This document shows positions 8,226 to 17,049 of a DNA stretch of 64,000 nt, piece by piece. Each line of letters starts with the position of its first letter. Position 1 is the stretch's first letter. This stretch comes from Mycolicibacterium gilvum. GTDB taxonomy: Bacteria > Actinomycetota > Actinomycetes > Mycobacteriales > Mycobacteriaceae. The translations under genes and the position numbers were made by a program. The DNA lies in the NCBI RefSeq assembly GCF_900454025.1, contig NZ_UGQM01000001.1, positions 4,836,001 to 4,900,000 of the forward strand. The letters run 5' to 3'. Below the pieces are notes generated by a model. The model saw nothing but the letters and a program-made list of their open reading frames with translations. It was not told where the DNA came from and ran no database searches.

Positions 8226-8680
8226 CGGGGCGACAGCCTGATGATCGGCAGTTGGCGGTCGGTCTTGGCCTGGTAGTTCGCGAAGAGTTTCGACTTTCGG
8301 GAAATGCGGCGCCATGCTCGGGCCCGCGCGTCACCGTGAAGCTGCTCGGCCACCACGTCATAGGTGTGCCCGTCGAGTTCGATCCGGACCCGGTCCGGAT
8401 TCGCGGCCAGGTTGTAGTACCAGGACGGGTTCTTCGCCGCGCCCGCCGCCGATGCGACGATCAGCCACGTTCCGTCCTCGCCGGGAAAGTACGTGACCGG
8501 GGTGCTGCGTTCGATTCCCGTCCTGCTGCCGACGGTGGTCAGTACCAGCGCGAGGGTGCCGCCGAAGAACGTCTTGCCGGCACGCGCGCGCTTGGCAGCC
8601 CACGTGTTGATGAGCCGCGGCAGGAATCCATTACCCGGTTGCCGCGCACCACGTGTGCCGTTGCGGCTGGAGAAGGTCAT
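8222..8680 (-). CDS. Deazaflavin (F420)-dependent nitroreductase-family protein
   Basis: 152 residues of the DUF385/Ddn-like split-beta-barrel family. LVLTTVGSRTGIERSTPVTYF near residues 45-65 and the later WLIVASAAGAAKNPSWYYNL are characteristic. These proteins bind F420 and reduce quinones, nitro compounds or other hydrophobic substrates, or act as heme/FMN relatives. It has its own ATG at 8680. A second member of the same family lies at 9114-9602, so the pair may be an old duplication. Confidence 0.85.
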   Translation of the reverse strand: MTFSSRNGTRGARQPGNGFLPRLINTWAAKRARAGKTFFGGTLALVLTTVGSRTGIERSTPVTYFPGEDGTWLIVASAAGAAKNPSWYYNLAANPDRVRIELDGHTYDVVAEQLHGDARARAWRRISRKSKLFANYQAKTDRQLPIIRLSPR

Positions 8681-8741
8681 GACGAGATTCTTCCCGAGTT
8701 ACGCGGCGATTAACGCCGAGTCCTTGCGGGCATTCAGCAGC

Positions 8742-9053
8742 ATGGCATTCAAACTCACCTATTCCGATGGTCAAGAGTCCCAGCACGACGACGACACCGT
8801 GTGGGAGATCGACGACGGTGTCCTGAAGCTGGGCCGCAAGAAGGACGAGTGGTCGGTGTATCTGTCGCCGAGCCATTGGGCGGTGCTCGAGCTCGGGGGC
8901 GGTGCGTCCAAGGACGACGACGACACGTCCGACAAGAAGGACGACAAGAAGTCCGATGAGGGCACGACGGACGAGAAGGACCGCGACGCCAAGAACGAGG
9001 ACGACAACACCGACGATGAGAAGAACGGCGACAAGGACGACAAGGACGACTGA
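8742..9053 (+). CDS. Small protein with a long acidic, low-complexity C-terminal tail
   Basis: 103 residues. The first 60 form a compact region rich in beta-forming residues (MAFKLTYSDGQ, then VYLSPSHWAVLELGG). The last 45 or so are almost only D, K, E, T, S and N. ATG 8742 is chosen because homolog-like sequence begins there; an in-frame ATG at 8679 would extend it into the start of the divergent gene. I do not recognise a function. The tail suggests a disordered segment that could bind cations or basic partners. Confidence 0.6.
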   Translation: MAFKLTYSDGQESQHDDDTVWEIDDGVLKLGRKKDEWSVYLSPSHWAVLELGGGASKDDDDTSDKKDDKKSDEGTTDEKDRDAKNEDDNTDDEKNGDKDDKDD

Positions 9054-9113
9054 GTCCCCGATCGGCACTACAGTCGGAATCTCCGTATCAGGAGATGACG
9101 AAGGGGATGTCCG

Positions 9114-9602
9114 ATGGGCGACGCCGTTGCCGAGGCGACCGAAGACAACCGCGGGGACTGGGCAGACCAGCATCTGGCGACCTACCTGAGCTCCGGCGGT
9201 GCCCGCGGACACCTGCTGAATCTGGAACAGGCCGGCGGGCGCGCCTTCACCACCCACTGCCTGCTCCGGGTACAGGGCAGGACGTCGGGGAGGACCTACA
9301 TCAAGCCGCTGATCTACGGCAACGTCGGCGGCGAGCTGGTCGTCGTGGCTTCCAAGGGCGGTGCGGACACCCACCCCGAGTGGTACCGCAACATCCGAGC
9401 GAGCGACACCGTGGACGTCCAGATAGCGACCGAAGCCTTCGAGGCCACCTGGCGCGAACCCGATGACGAGGAACGTCACGCGGTCTGGGAGTTCATGACC
9501 CATCTCTACCCGCCGTACATCACCTATCAGCAGTCGACGAGCCGACGAATCCCGTTGGTGATGCTGGCAATCGGGAAGCCGATCGACGTCTTCACAGCGT
9601 GA
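9114..9602 (+). CDS. Deazaflavin (F420)-dependent nitroreductase-family protein
   Basis: 162 residues of the DUF385 family, with LLRVQGRTSGRTYIKPLIY near residues 50-68 and VVVASKGGADTHPEWYRNI. It begins at ATG 9114 with AAGGGG at 9101-9106 as ribosome binding site. Its TGA overlaps the GTG of the VOC gene (GTGA, 9599-9602), so these two are translationally coupled. An F420H2-dependent reduction of a small hydrophobic molecule is likely; the substrate is not evident. Confidence 0.85.
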   Translation: MGDAVAEATEDNRGDWADQHLATYLSSGGARGHLLNLEQAGGRAFTTHCLLRVQGRTSGRTYIKPLIYGNVGGELVVVASKGGADTHPEWYRNIRASDTVDVQIATEAFEATWREPDDEERHAVWEFMTHLYPPYITYQQSTSRRIPLVMLAIGKPIDVFTA

Positions 9603-10222
9603 CGGCCGCGGTAGCCCTCACCGGACTCGACGTCGGTGATTCTCCGCAGTCCTGGGCGCACGCCGGGTTCGAGGTGGACGGCGCCGTCTGTGCGGTCGGC
9701 AGCGTCGGCATTCGATTGCGAGGCGACGGCAACGACATGATCGGCTGGTCGTTGAGTGGACCCGCGAGTGCACCCGCTGACATCGACGGCGTGCCGACGT
9801 CGCGGTCGCCCGCCGCTGCCCGTTCCGTCGCCAACCATCCCAACGGCGTCGCCGCCATCGACCACGTCGTGCTGATGTCGCCGAATCTGGATCGCACGGT
9901 TCGAGCTCTGTCCGCGATAGGCGTCGACCCGCGCCGGGAGCGGGACGCCGAGATGGGCGGCCGGGCGATCCGGCAGATCTTCTTCCGGTTCGGTGAGGTG
10001 ATCGTCGAGGTCGTGGGCGCACCCGGCGCTGCCGGCGACGGTCCGTCGTCATTGTGGGGAATCACGTTCACCGTTGCCGACATCGATGTCACGGCGGCTT
10101 TCTTCGGAGACCGCACAGCACCGGTCAAGGATGCGGTGCAGCCGGGCCGCCGGATCACGACGCTGCGGCATCGGGAGCTCGGTATGTCGGTCCGGACGGC
10201 GTTCATCTCGGCGAGCCGATGA
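9599..10222 (+). CDS. VOC (glyoxalase/bleomycin-resistance) superfamily protein
   Basis: 207 residues. The C-terminal half reads as a VOC module: [20 protein letters not shown] near residues 84-103, a conserved Glu in the EVVGAPG strand, then [11 protein letters not shown]. The N-terminal half is weaker and may be a degenerate second module. The start GTG overlaps the stop of the F420-type gene. The family includes glyoxalases, dioxygenases and resistance proteins; no specific reaction can be given. Confidence 0.75.
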   Translation: MTAAVALTGLDVGDSPQSWAHAGFEVDGAVCAVGSVGIRLRGDGNDMIGWSLSGPASAPADIDGVPTSRSPAAARSVANHPNGVAAIDHVVLMSPNLDRTVRALSAIGVDPRRERDAEMGGRAIRQIFFRFGEVIVEVVGAPGAAGDGPSSLWGITFTVADIDVTAAFFGDRTAPVKDAVQPGRRITTLRHRELGMSVRTAFISASR

Positions 10223-10256
10223 GCCGCGGTCGACACCGGTTGCCTATTCTCGGCTC

Positions 10257-10712
10257 ATGAGCGACGTCGTGGTCATTCACACCGACGGAGGATGCCGACC
10301 CAATCCCGGACCCGGTGGTTGGGGGGCGGTGTTGCGACAGCGTCATCACGTGCGCGAGATGTGTGGCGGCGAGCCGGCCCAGACGAGCAACAACCGGATG
10401 GAGTTGACCGCGCCGATCATGGCGCTCGAAGCACTCACCCGGCCGGTGTCGGTGCATCTCTATACGGACAGCACCTATGTCCGCAATGGCATCACGAAGT
10501 GGGTGCTCGGCTGGGAACGCAACGGCTGGATGACCGCGGCCAAGCAGCCCGTCAAGAACGCCGACCTCTGGCGTCGGCTTCAATCGGCATGTGCGCGACA
10601 CGAAGTCGAGTGGTTCTGGGTGAAAGGGCACTCCGGCGTCGCCGACAACGAGCTCGCCGACGTGCTGGCGACCCGCGGTCTACAGGAAGCGCTCGCGGCT
10701 TCGGTTGTCTAG
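10257..10712 (+). CDS. rnhA: Ribonuclease HI
   Basis: 151 residues, typical for the family. All the carboxylates of the RNase HI active site are visible: Asp in [16 protein letters not shown] near residue 10, Glu in [10 protein letters not shown], Asp in LYTDSTYV, and Asp in NELADVLA, with the catalytic-loop His in KGHSG. It cuts RNA in RNA:DNA hybrids (R-loops, primers). ATG 10257 is chosen because it begins just before the first beta strand. Confidence 0.96.
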   Translation: MSDVVVIHTDGGCRPNPGPGGWGAVLRQRHHVREMCGGEPAQTSNNRMELTAPIMALEALTRPVSVHLYTDSTYVRNGITKWVLGWERNGWMTAAKQPVKNADLWRRLQSACARHEVEWFWVKGHSGVADNELADVLATRGLQEALAASVV

Positions 10713-10763
10713 TCGCGGAGGCCTCCTGCGGGGCGCCCGCCAGAACGTATCAGGCGGGCGACC

Positions 10764-12233
10764 TCAGGCCGCCTCACCTTCGGGTGGTGCGGGTCCGCCG
10801 GGTTCGCCGGGATCGTCGGCGGGTCGCGATGCCTGGGAGTCGTTGTCGCCCAGCGGTTCCGGGTCTTCGGGGCGTAGGAGGCGTTCGGGGCGGTGGTAGG
10901 TGTTGACCCGGGCCTGGCCGGTATCCAGGCCGGGTGGCGGGATCCATTCCACCTCGCAGCGGTCGTTCATCCGGGTGGTCCAGCCGCCGTCGGTGACCGA
11001 GCGGTTGTCAGGCCCGCAGGCCAGGCCGAGTTCATCGATGTTGGTGTTCCCGCCGTGGGCGTAATCGGCCTCGGCGTGATGAACCTGGCAGCCGTAGGCC
11101 CCGACGGTGCAGCACGGCTTCGTGCAGCCTCCGTCGCGGGCGATCAGCATGACCCGTTGCGCCGGGGACGCGACACGTCGGGTGCGGAACAGATCCAGCG
11201 CGGAGCCGGTCGCGCGGTCGAAGACGGCGAGGTAGTGATTGGCGTGGCCGGCCATCCGGATCACGTCGCGGATCGGGAGTTTCGTCCCGCCGCCGCTCAC
11301 GCCGATCCCGGCCCGGGATTCCAGGTCTTGCAGGGTGGTGCGGATGATCACCGACACCGGTAACCCGTTGAGTTGTCCGAGCTCGCCGCTCATCAGCGCG
11401 ATCCGCCCGACGGCCAGCAGGGCGTCGTGCTGACGCTGCGCCAGACTGCGGTGATCCCCGTCGATCTGCGCCTGGCTCGGGGTTCCCGACGTGCACGGTC
11501 GCTCATCGTCGGGATTGCACATGCCCGGTGCGGCGTACTTGGCGAAAATCGCCTCCCACACCGCGCGAGCTTCTGGGGTCAGCTGCCCGGTGAGCGCGCT
11601 CATCGCCTCGGCGCCCTGTCGTCCGATCGAGACGCCACGCTTGCGGCCCCGCTCCGCATCATCGGGCTCGGGCCCGTCCTGATCCAGCAGAAACAGCATC
11701 CGGTCGGCAGCATCGTTGAGTTCCTTCGGTCCGTGACCGACCGCGGTGCGGACCAGGTTGACCTCGAACTGCTCGCGGGTCGCGACATCGACCCAGCCCG
11801 GGAGTTTCTTGACCGCTTTGCGGATGACCGCGACATGCTCGGCGTTGATCAACCCGCGGGCCTGGGCGATCGCGGTCGCCGCCAACTGCGGCGGCAACGC
11901 CGGACCCGTCAGCGACGGGCGCGGCGCCAACAGCGCCGCATCGGTCAGCCGGCGGTGGGCTTCTGATCCCGAGATGCGCCACCGCACCCGCAACACCTCG
12001 CTCCAGTTCTTGGCGCCCATCTGCTGCGGGGTCCCCTCGGCCTGCAACCGCGCCAACAGCCGATGTCCCACGGCGGGCAGCTGACACGACAGTTCTTCGA
12101 GCTCATCGAGCGCCGCGACAAGATCGGGCCGGGTCAGCAGCTCGATCTCACACGCGGCGACCTCGTCGAACGCCGCCCGCAACACGGCGATCCTCGTCTG
12201 CAGGTCCCCACCCGACATTCCTCGAACATACAT
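10764..12233 (-). CDS. DUF222 / HNH endonuclease-like protein (REP13E12 type)
   Basis: 489 residues from ATG 12233. The N-terminal 300 residues are the helical DUF222 region common in mycobacteria. The C-terminus carries an HNH-like nuclease motif: GGCTKPCCTV, then CQVHHAEADYAHGG, then NIDELGLACGPDNR. Such genes occur in many copies per mycobacterial genome and resemble REP13E12 proteins; their role is unsettled. The gene starts a few bases from the end of the ISL3 element, so its original promoter has probably been displaced by the insertion. A second in-frame ATG at 12218 is possible. Confidence 0.85.
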   Translation of the reverse strand: MYVRGMSGGDLQTRIAVLRAAFDEVAACEIELLTRPDLVAALDELEELSCQLPAVGHRLLARLQAEGTPQQMGAKNWSEVLRVRWRISGSEAHRRLTDAALLAPRPSLTGPALPPQLAATAIAQARGLINAEHVAVIRKAVKKLPGWVDVATREQFEVNLVRTAVGHGPKELNDAADRMLFLLDQDGPEPDDAERGRKRGVSIGRQGAEAMSALTGQLTPEARAVWEAIFAKYAAPGMCNPDDERPCTSGTPSQAQIDGDHRSLAQRQHDALLAVGRIALMSGELGQLNGLPVSVIIRTTLQDLESRAGIGVSGGGTKLPIRDVIRMAGHANHYLAVFDRATGSALDLFRTRRVASPAQRVMLIARDGGCTKPCCTVGAYGCQVHHAEADYAHGGNTNIDELGLACGPDNRSVTDGGWTTRMNDRCEVEWIPPPGLDTGQARVNTYHRPERLLRPEDPEPLGDNDSQASRPADDPGEPGGPAPPEGEAA

Positions 12234-13376
12234 GCGGCTACTCAGGTTCTCGTGGGTAGTTTCACCTGCAGTCCGCCGAGGCAGAGGTAGATCATCGAGG
12301 TGAGTGTTTCGGCGGTGTGGTGGCCGTAGCCGCGTGCGTTGATGAGGCGGATCTTGGCGTTGATACTCTCGGCGAGAGCGTTGGAGATGCCGAGTTCGAT
12401 GGCGGCCAGGATGCCATCGAAGTAGACCGCGAGTCGTTTGCCGAGCGCGACGAATGCGGGGATGCGGCAGCGTTTGGCAGCGGTGATCCAGGCCTTGAGC
12501 AGTGCACGGGCGACGCCGGGTTGGTGGTCGTAGCGGTAGAGATCGCGGGCCTGTTCCTTGAGGGCCCATGCTCGTCCGACTCGTCGATTCTGCTTGGCGA
12601 TCTGGTTGACCAGTTCGCGTTTGGTGTCGGTGAGTCTGTTCTCGCCGGTGCGTAGCGCCCATCGGGTGGTGCGCCATTGCGCTGAGGACATGTGGACTTT
12701 GTCGGGGCCGGCTGCCGCCTCGGAGAAGACGGCGTCGAGGGCGCGGTTGATCCATCGCATGATGTGGAAGCCGTCAAAACAGATGATCGCCTCGGGCACC
12801 TTCGAGCGAGTGGCGCCGATATAGGGCTTGCTGACGTCCATGCTGACGGCTTGGATCTGCTTGAGCATCGAATCAGGTTGAGCTGTATAGAAATCAGTCA
12901 AGGATTGCTCGCTGCGGCCGGGTCGGATGTTGACGACGGTGCCGGTATCGTGGTCGCCGATGATGGTCAGATAGCGGTGCGGGTGTCGGTAGCAGATCTC
13001 GTCGACACCGATCCGATACAGCGTCTGCAGGCGCCGCTTGTCGAGCAGTTCGGCGACGCCGCGGTTGATGATCGCGGTGACCGATTCCCAGGCGCAGCGC
13101 ATCAGTGTCGAGACGGTGGTGCGGTCGCTGCGTTGGGCCAACCACAGCACCATGTCTTCGAAGTCGCGGGTGAACCTGGATCCGGGCCGCGCCCAAGGCA
13201 CCGCTTCGGTGATGACCCCGCAGTCCGGGCAATTCAGGCGGCGGATCTCATTAACCAGCCATAACCGCTTGACCCCGAGATCGAGGTGGCGCCAGCGTCG
13301 GCGACGGCGGTCATAGACGCTGGGCTGGCGTTTGCCGCACGGGCAGGTCAAGAGACGGGCAGTAGGGCGCAGGGTT

Positions 13377-13384
13377 ACTTCGAC
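13377..13384 (+). repeat. 8-bp target duplication, left copy
   Basis: ACTTCGAC immediately precedes the left end of the IS256-family element and is repeated exactly at 14812-14819 after its right end. It lies inside the ISL3 transposase gene. Eight bases is the usual duplication length for IS256-family elements. Confidence 0.92.
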
Positions 13385-14811
13385 GGTTGCGTCCAGCAGA
13401 GTGGTGTATGAGTCGGACCTGATTAGCGGTACCGGCGTGTCGTAGCCGACTGATTGAGGGTCATCGCGTGATTCTTCGAGGGACCCGTCAAAGTCACTCG
13501 AGCAAAGGAACCACGCGATGACCGTTGCCCAGAATATCGACCTGCCCACCGTGCTGGCCGAACGACTCACCACCACACATCCCGACGTGCTGCGCGAGCT
13601 GCTCGCCACGTTCATCCACACCCTGATGGGTGCCGAAGCCGACGCCCTGTGCGGCGCCAGCTACGGCGAACGCAGCACCGAGCGGACCAACTCCCGCAAC
13701 GGCTACCGGCACCGCCAATTCGACACCCGCGCAGGCACATTAGATCTCGCGATCCCGAAGCTGCGCCAGGGCTCCTACTTCCCGGACTGGCTGCTGGAAC
13801 GCCGCAAACGCGCCGAGCGGGCCCTGACCACCGTGGTCGCCACCTGCTACCTACTCGGTGTCTCGACGCGGCGGATGGACAAGCTCGTCGAAACCCTCGG
13901 CATCACCAGCCTGTCGAAGTCGCAGGTGTCGGTGATGGCCAAAGAGCTCGACGCCGCCGTCGAGGCCTTCCGCACCCGACCGCTCGATGCCGGCCCGTAT
14001 ACGTTCGTCGCTGCCGACGCCCTGGTGCTCAAGGTCCGCGAGGGCGGCCGGGTCGTCAACGTGCACGCGCTGATCGCGGTCGGGGTCAACGCCGAGGGCT
14101 ACCGCGAAATCCTCGGCATCGATGTCACCACCGCCGAGGACGGCGCCGGCTGGCTAACGTTCTGGCGGGCTCTGACCGCCCGCGGCCTGTCGGGGGTCCA
14201 AACTGGTCACCAGCGACGCCCATGCCGGGCTTGTCGCCGCGATCGGCGCCACGCTGCCCGGTGCGACGTGGCAGCGCTGCAGAACCCACTACACGACCAA
14301 CCTGATGGCGGTGACCCCGAAGTCGTCGTGGCCCTGGGTGCGCACCCTGCTGCACTCTGTGTTCGACCAGCCTGATGCTGAATCCGTTGCTGCACAATAT
14401 GACCGGATCATCGACGCCCTGGACGACAAGCTACCTACGGTCGCCGATCACCTCGAAGCGGCACGGCCGGATCTGCTGGCGTTCACGGCGTTTCCCAAAC
14501 AGATCTGGCGCCAGATCTGGTCCAACAATCCCCAGGAACGGCTCAACAAGGAAATCCGCCGGCGCACCGACGTCGTCGGTATCTTCCCCGACCGCAACGC
14601 CCTCATCCGCCTCGTCGGAGCCGTCCTGGCCGAACAACACGACGAATGGGCCGAATCCCGGCGCTACCTCGGCCTCGACGTCCTGAGCAAATCACGCACA
14701 GTCAACGACACCCCGACCGAACAGGAGGCCACCCCGGCGACACTGACCGCCTGAACCATCACCTCGAAGAATCACACGACGACGTCGTACACCACGTCCC
14801 TGGACTTGACC
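13385..14811 (+). mobile_element. IS256-family (IS1081-like) insertion sequence, 1427 bp
   Basis: The boundaries are fixed by the 8-bp direct repeat ACTTCGAC on both sides. The ends are imperfect inverted repeats: the left reads GGTTGCGTCCAG and then GTGGTGTA, and the right read inward is GGTCAAGTCCAG and then GTGGTGTA. A second inverted pair inside, around GTGATTCTTCGAGG (13468-13481 and 14762-14775), lies closer to the gene. It carries one transposase gene, now frameshifted. The transposase strongly resembles that of IS1081 of the M. tuberculosis complex as I recall it. Confidence 0.92.
13518..14754 (+). pseudogene. IS256-family transposase with a single-base frameshift
   Basis: Starts at ATG 13518 with AAAGGA nine bases upstream. 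The frame is normal to about codon 228 (RGLSGVQ). An extra A in the CCAAACTGG context (14200-14202) then moves it +1, and the rest continues in the other frame as LVTSDAHAGLVAAIG to the TGA at 14752-14754. Restored, it would be about 411 residues. The IS256 DDE residues are present across both frames: Asp in ADALVLKV, Asp in TSDAHAG, and Glu in NPQERLNKE. Without frameshift correction no functional transposase is made. Confidence 0.9.
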
Positions 14812-14819
14812 ACTTCGAC
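14812..14819 (+). repeat. 8-bp target duplication, right copy
   Basis: ACTTCGAC directly follows the right end of the IS256-family element and matches the copy at 13377-13384. Confidence 0.92.
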
Positions 14820-15097
14820 ATCACGTTCACCGATGACGACATCGGTCACCGATGCCCCCGGGATCGCCAACAGACGGTTAAATGCAGTACTGACGCGCAC
14901 GTGGGTCGTCCTCGCGGTTGAGGTTGGTGTGGTAACCCCGAAACCTAGAGGTTCGACCACGTGCGCGTCCTTCATCTCGGCGCTGACACGCCGAAACCCT
15001 CACCGCACCAACCGAAAACACTGCTGAACAGCAGAAACGCGCCCACTAGAACACTAGGAGCGCCACATACATTCGACCACCGACAAATTCGGCCCCC

Positions 15098-16051
15098 TCA
15101 CACCCGCCTCGGACTCCACGGCTCGGGCGACAACAGATCGGCCCTCCACGAGCCGGACCTGATGAGCGCGGCGATCTCCTCGCGCAGCGCATTACCGACC
15201 TTGACGACGAGCTCCCGCGGAAGATCGAGCTGCTCGGTTGCGGCCACCCCGAGCTGCTGGGTCAGCACGGGTTCACAGATCCGGGAGTATCTGAGCCGCG
15301 ACTCCGCGAACTCGCGGCCGCACGCCGACAGCGGCAGCACACCGTAGGCGAGGCCGGATTCGATGAGGCACACCATCACTCGCGTGGAGTCGGTGGTGAT
15401 CCGGTAATCGATGGTGACCTTCGCGCGCAGCGCCGCGTTGTAGAGCGCCTGACCCAACCCCGTCGTCGAACGTGGCACCACCAGGGGCAGTTCGACGAGA
15501 TCGGCGAACTGGAGCGGCTTTTCGGGCTCAAGTGGAGAGTCAGGTCCACCCACGAGGACGAACTCCTCGGTCAGGATCTCCCGGTAGAAGACGCGGTCGT
15601 CGGGAACCGGGTTGATGAGCGCGATGTCCACCGAACCCTTGAGCATCGCCTCGACGAGATGATCGGTGCTGCCGACGGTCACGGCGAACTGAGCGTCGGG
15701 AAAGGCCGAGCCGAGTCGTGTCATCAGCGGCGCGGCGAGCACGTCGATCGCGCTCTCAGGAATACCGATGAGCATCGCGCGTTTGAGGCGGGCCAGCGGG
15801 GAGGCCGCGTACTGGACGGCCAGCTCCAATTGGCGCAGTGGCGCGGCGGTCGAAGATCGCAGACGCTCACCGGCGTCGGTGAGCTCGACACCGCGACGGT
15901 TCCGCCGGAACAGGGCGACCCCGAGATCCTCCTCGAGCAACTGCAATTGACGACTCAATGCCGGTTGAGCCATTCCCAGCAGACTCGCGGCCCGGGTGAT
16001 CGACCCTTCTTCGGCGATCCGCAGGAAGTACTTCAACCGATGCGTGTCCAT
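15098..16051 (-). CDS. LysR-family transcriptional regulator
   Basis: 317 residues. The N-terminal winged helix-turn-helix (RLKYFLRIAEEGSITRAAS, LGMAQPALSRQLQLLEEDLG) is at residues 5-45, followed by the two-lobed co-inducer domain. It is divergent from the SDR/sulfotransferase operon that starts at 16172, with a 120-bp shared promoter region. LysR regulators usually control the divergent operon in response to a pathway metabolite, so it is the likely activator of 16172-20037. The ligand is unknown. Confidence 0.92.
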   Translation of the reverse strand: MDTHRLKYFLRIAEEGSITRAASLLGMAQPALSRQLQLLEEDLGVALFRRNRRGVELTDAGERLRSSTAAPLRQLELAVQYAASPLARLKRAMLIGIPESAIDVLAAPLMTRLGSAFPDAQFAVTVGSTDHLVEAMLKGSVDIALINPVPDDRVFYREILTEEFVLVGGPDSPLEPEKPLQFADLVELPLVVPRSTTGLGQALYNAALRAKVTIDYRITTDSTRVMVCLIESGLAYGVLPLSACGREFAESRLRYSRICEPVLTQQLGVAATEQLDLPRELVVKVGNALREEIAALIRSGSWRADLLSPEPWSPRRV

Positions 16052-16171
16052 CGCTCCGACACGGTAACAGCCATCGAATTCGAGTATGGCTGAGCTGCGA
16101 AATCGGTATTACCTCCCACACCGGATCCCGACCTAGTCTCGCCTGAGAGCCCCTCCACGAAAAGGACGTCG

Positions 16172-17047
16172 ATGACGACCCACAACGATGCCGAGGCCAT
16201 CGCAGCACTCAATCTCGACCGACTGCCGCACCACATCGTCGGCAAGCGGGTCACCGAACTGATGGACCTGAGCGGGAAAAAGGCGTTCGTCACCGGTGCG
16301 GGAGGCGACGGCCTCGGTCACGCGATCGCCAATCGGCTGGCCGGTTCCGGCGCCGACATCGCGCTCGTCGGGCGAACCCGCGAACCGCTGGAGCGACGGG
16401 CCGCGGAGATCGCGCAGCGGTGGGGTGTCAACACCTACCCCGTCCAGGCAGACATGTCGAAATGGGATCAGATCCACCGCGGCGTGGCCGAAGCGCACGA
16501 CAAGCTCGGCCGGCTCGACATCATGATCAACAATCCCGTCATGGTGGCCGCCGGCCCTTTCGAGAAGCAGACCAAAGAACAGATAGACCTCACGGTGCTC
16601 GGAAGCCTCACGATGATGATGTACGGCGCGCATGCCGCGCTCGAATACCTGCTGCCGCAGGGCTCCGGGGTGATCATCAACATCGGATCGGTGGGCGGCC
16701 GCGTGCAGCAGCGCGGCTTGACCGTCTACAACGCCTGCAAGTCCGGGGTCATCGGATTCACCCGTAACCTCGCCCACGAGGTCGCGCCACGGGGTGTCAA
16801 CGTCTTCTGCGTCGCACCCGGCATCATGATCAAGGAGCAGATGAAGCAGTACCTGTTCGATCCGCAGGACGATCAACAGCGGGCCGGCCGTGCGGCGATC
16901 ATCGAGTCCATCACCCATCAGGTGCAACTCGGCCGCGCATCACTTCCGGAGGAGGCCGCGAACATGGTGGCGTTCCTGGCATCCGAGGCGGCCAGCTACA
17001 TGTGCGGCCAGACCATCGATGTCGCCGGCGGGCAGTGGATGGGCTGA
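16172..17047 (+). CDS. Short-chain dehydrogenase/reductase (SDR)
   Basis: 291 residues. The cofactor motif TGAGGDGLG is at about residues 41-49, MINNPVM takes the place of the usual NNAG, and the active-site Ser and YNACK are near 170-190. The N-terminal 30-residue extension is longer than in the simplest SDRs. It oxidises or reduces an alcohol/ketone with NAD(P). It is the first gene of a four-gene operon behind lysR; only 2 bp separate its stop from the next start at 17050. Confidence 0.88.
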   Translation: MTTHNDAEAIAALNLDRLPHHIVGKRVTELMDLSGKKAFVTGAGGDGLGHAIANRLAGSGADIALVGRTREPLERRAAEIAQRWGVNTYPVQADMSKWDQIHRGVAEAHDKLGRLDIMINNPVMVAAGPFEKQTKEQIDLTVLGSLTMMMYGAHAALEYLLPQGSGVIINIGSVGGRVQQRGLTVYNACKSGVIGFTRNLAHEVAPRGVNVFCVAPGIMIKEQMKQYLFDPQDDQQRAGRAAIIESITHQVQLGRASLPEEAANMVAFLASEAASYMCGQTIDVAGGQWMG

Positions 17048-17049
17048 CG

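Larger units (their letters stand above)
12242..14900 (-). pseudogene. ISL3-family transposase gene, split by a nested insertion sequence
   Basis: The 5' piece runs from GTG 14900 to about 14812 and begins VRVSTAFNRLLAIPGAS, the usual ISL3 start. The 3' piece is 13376-12242. Joining them gives 1224 bases, exactly 408 codons (407 residues plus stop), with VEV-TLRP restored across the junction. The protein has the N-terminal Cys motif CPCGKRQ...CPDCG and the ISL3 DDE region (GVDEICYRHPHRYLTIIGDHD, then DVSKPYIG, and FDGFHIMRWINRA). The intact reading frame apart from the insertion suggests recent inactivation. Confidence 0.9.
12236..14956 (-). mobile_element. ISL3-family insertion sequence, interrupted by an IS256-family element
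   Basis: The element encodes one ISL3-type transposase on the minus strand. Its two coding pieces (14900-14812 and 13376-12242) join in frame once the nested element and one target-duplication copy are removed. The ends are approximate: AGGTTCTCGTGGGT just inside the low end resembles AGGTTTCGGGGTT just inside the high end when read inward. I could not identify a target duplication for the outer element. It lies between the DUF222/HNH gene and the lysR gene. Confidence 0.8.

Noticed and set aside
8493..8741. Longer form of the acidic-tail protein
   Set aside because: The extra residues are antisense to the F420-type gene; the plausible start is at 8742.
12234..12755. Long N-terminal extension of the DUF222/HNH protein
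   Set aside because: The extension is antisense-frame sequence of the ISL3 transposase; the family-like start is at 12233.
13385..13621. N-terminal extension of the ISL3 transposase across the IS256 boundary
   Set aside because: The sequence past 13384 belongs to the inserted element; the true N-terminus lies beyond it at 14812-14900.
14195..14210. Programmed frameshift in the IS256-type transposase
   Set aside because: IS256-family transposases are made from one frame, and the shift is +1 at a plain AAA with no slippery context; a mutation or error is simpler.
14772..14975. Independent small gene of 67 codons
   Set aside because: Its middle part is the N-terminus of the split ISL3 transposase; the end beyond 14812 is IS256-element sequence.
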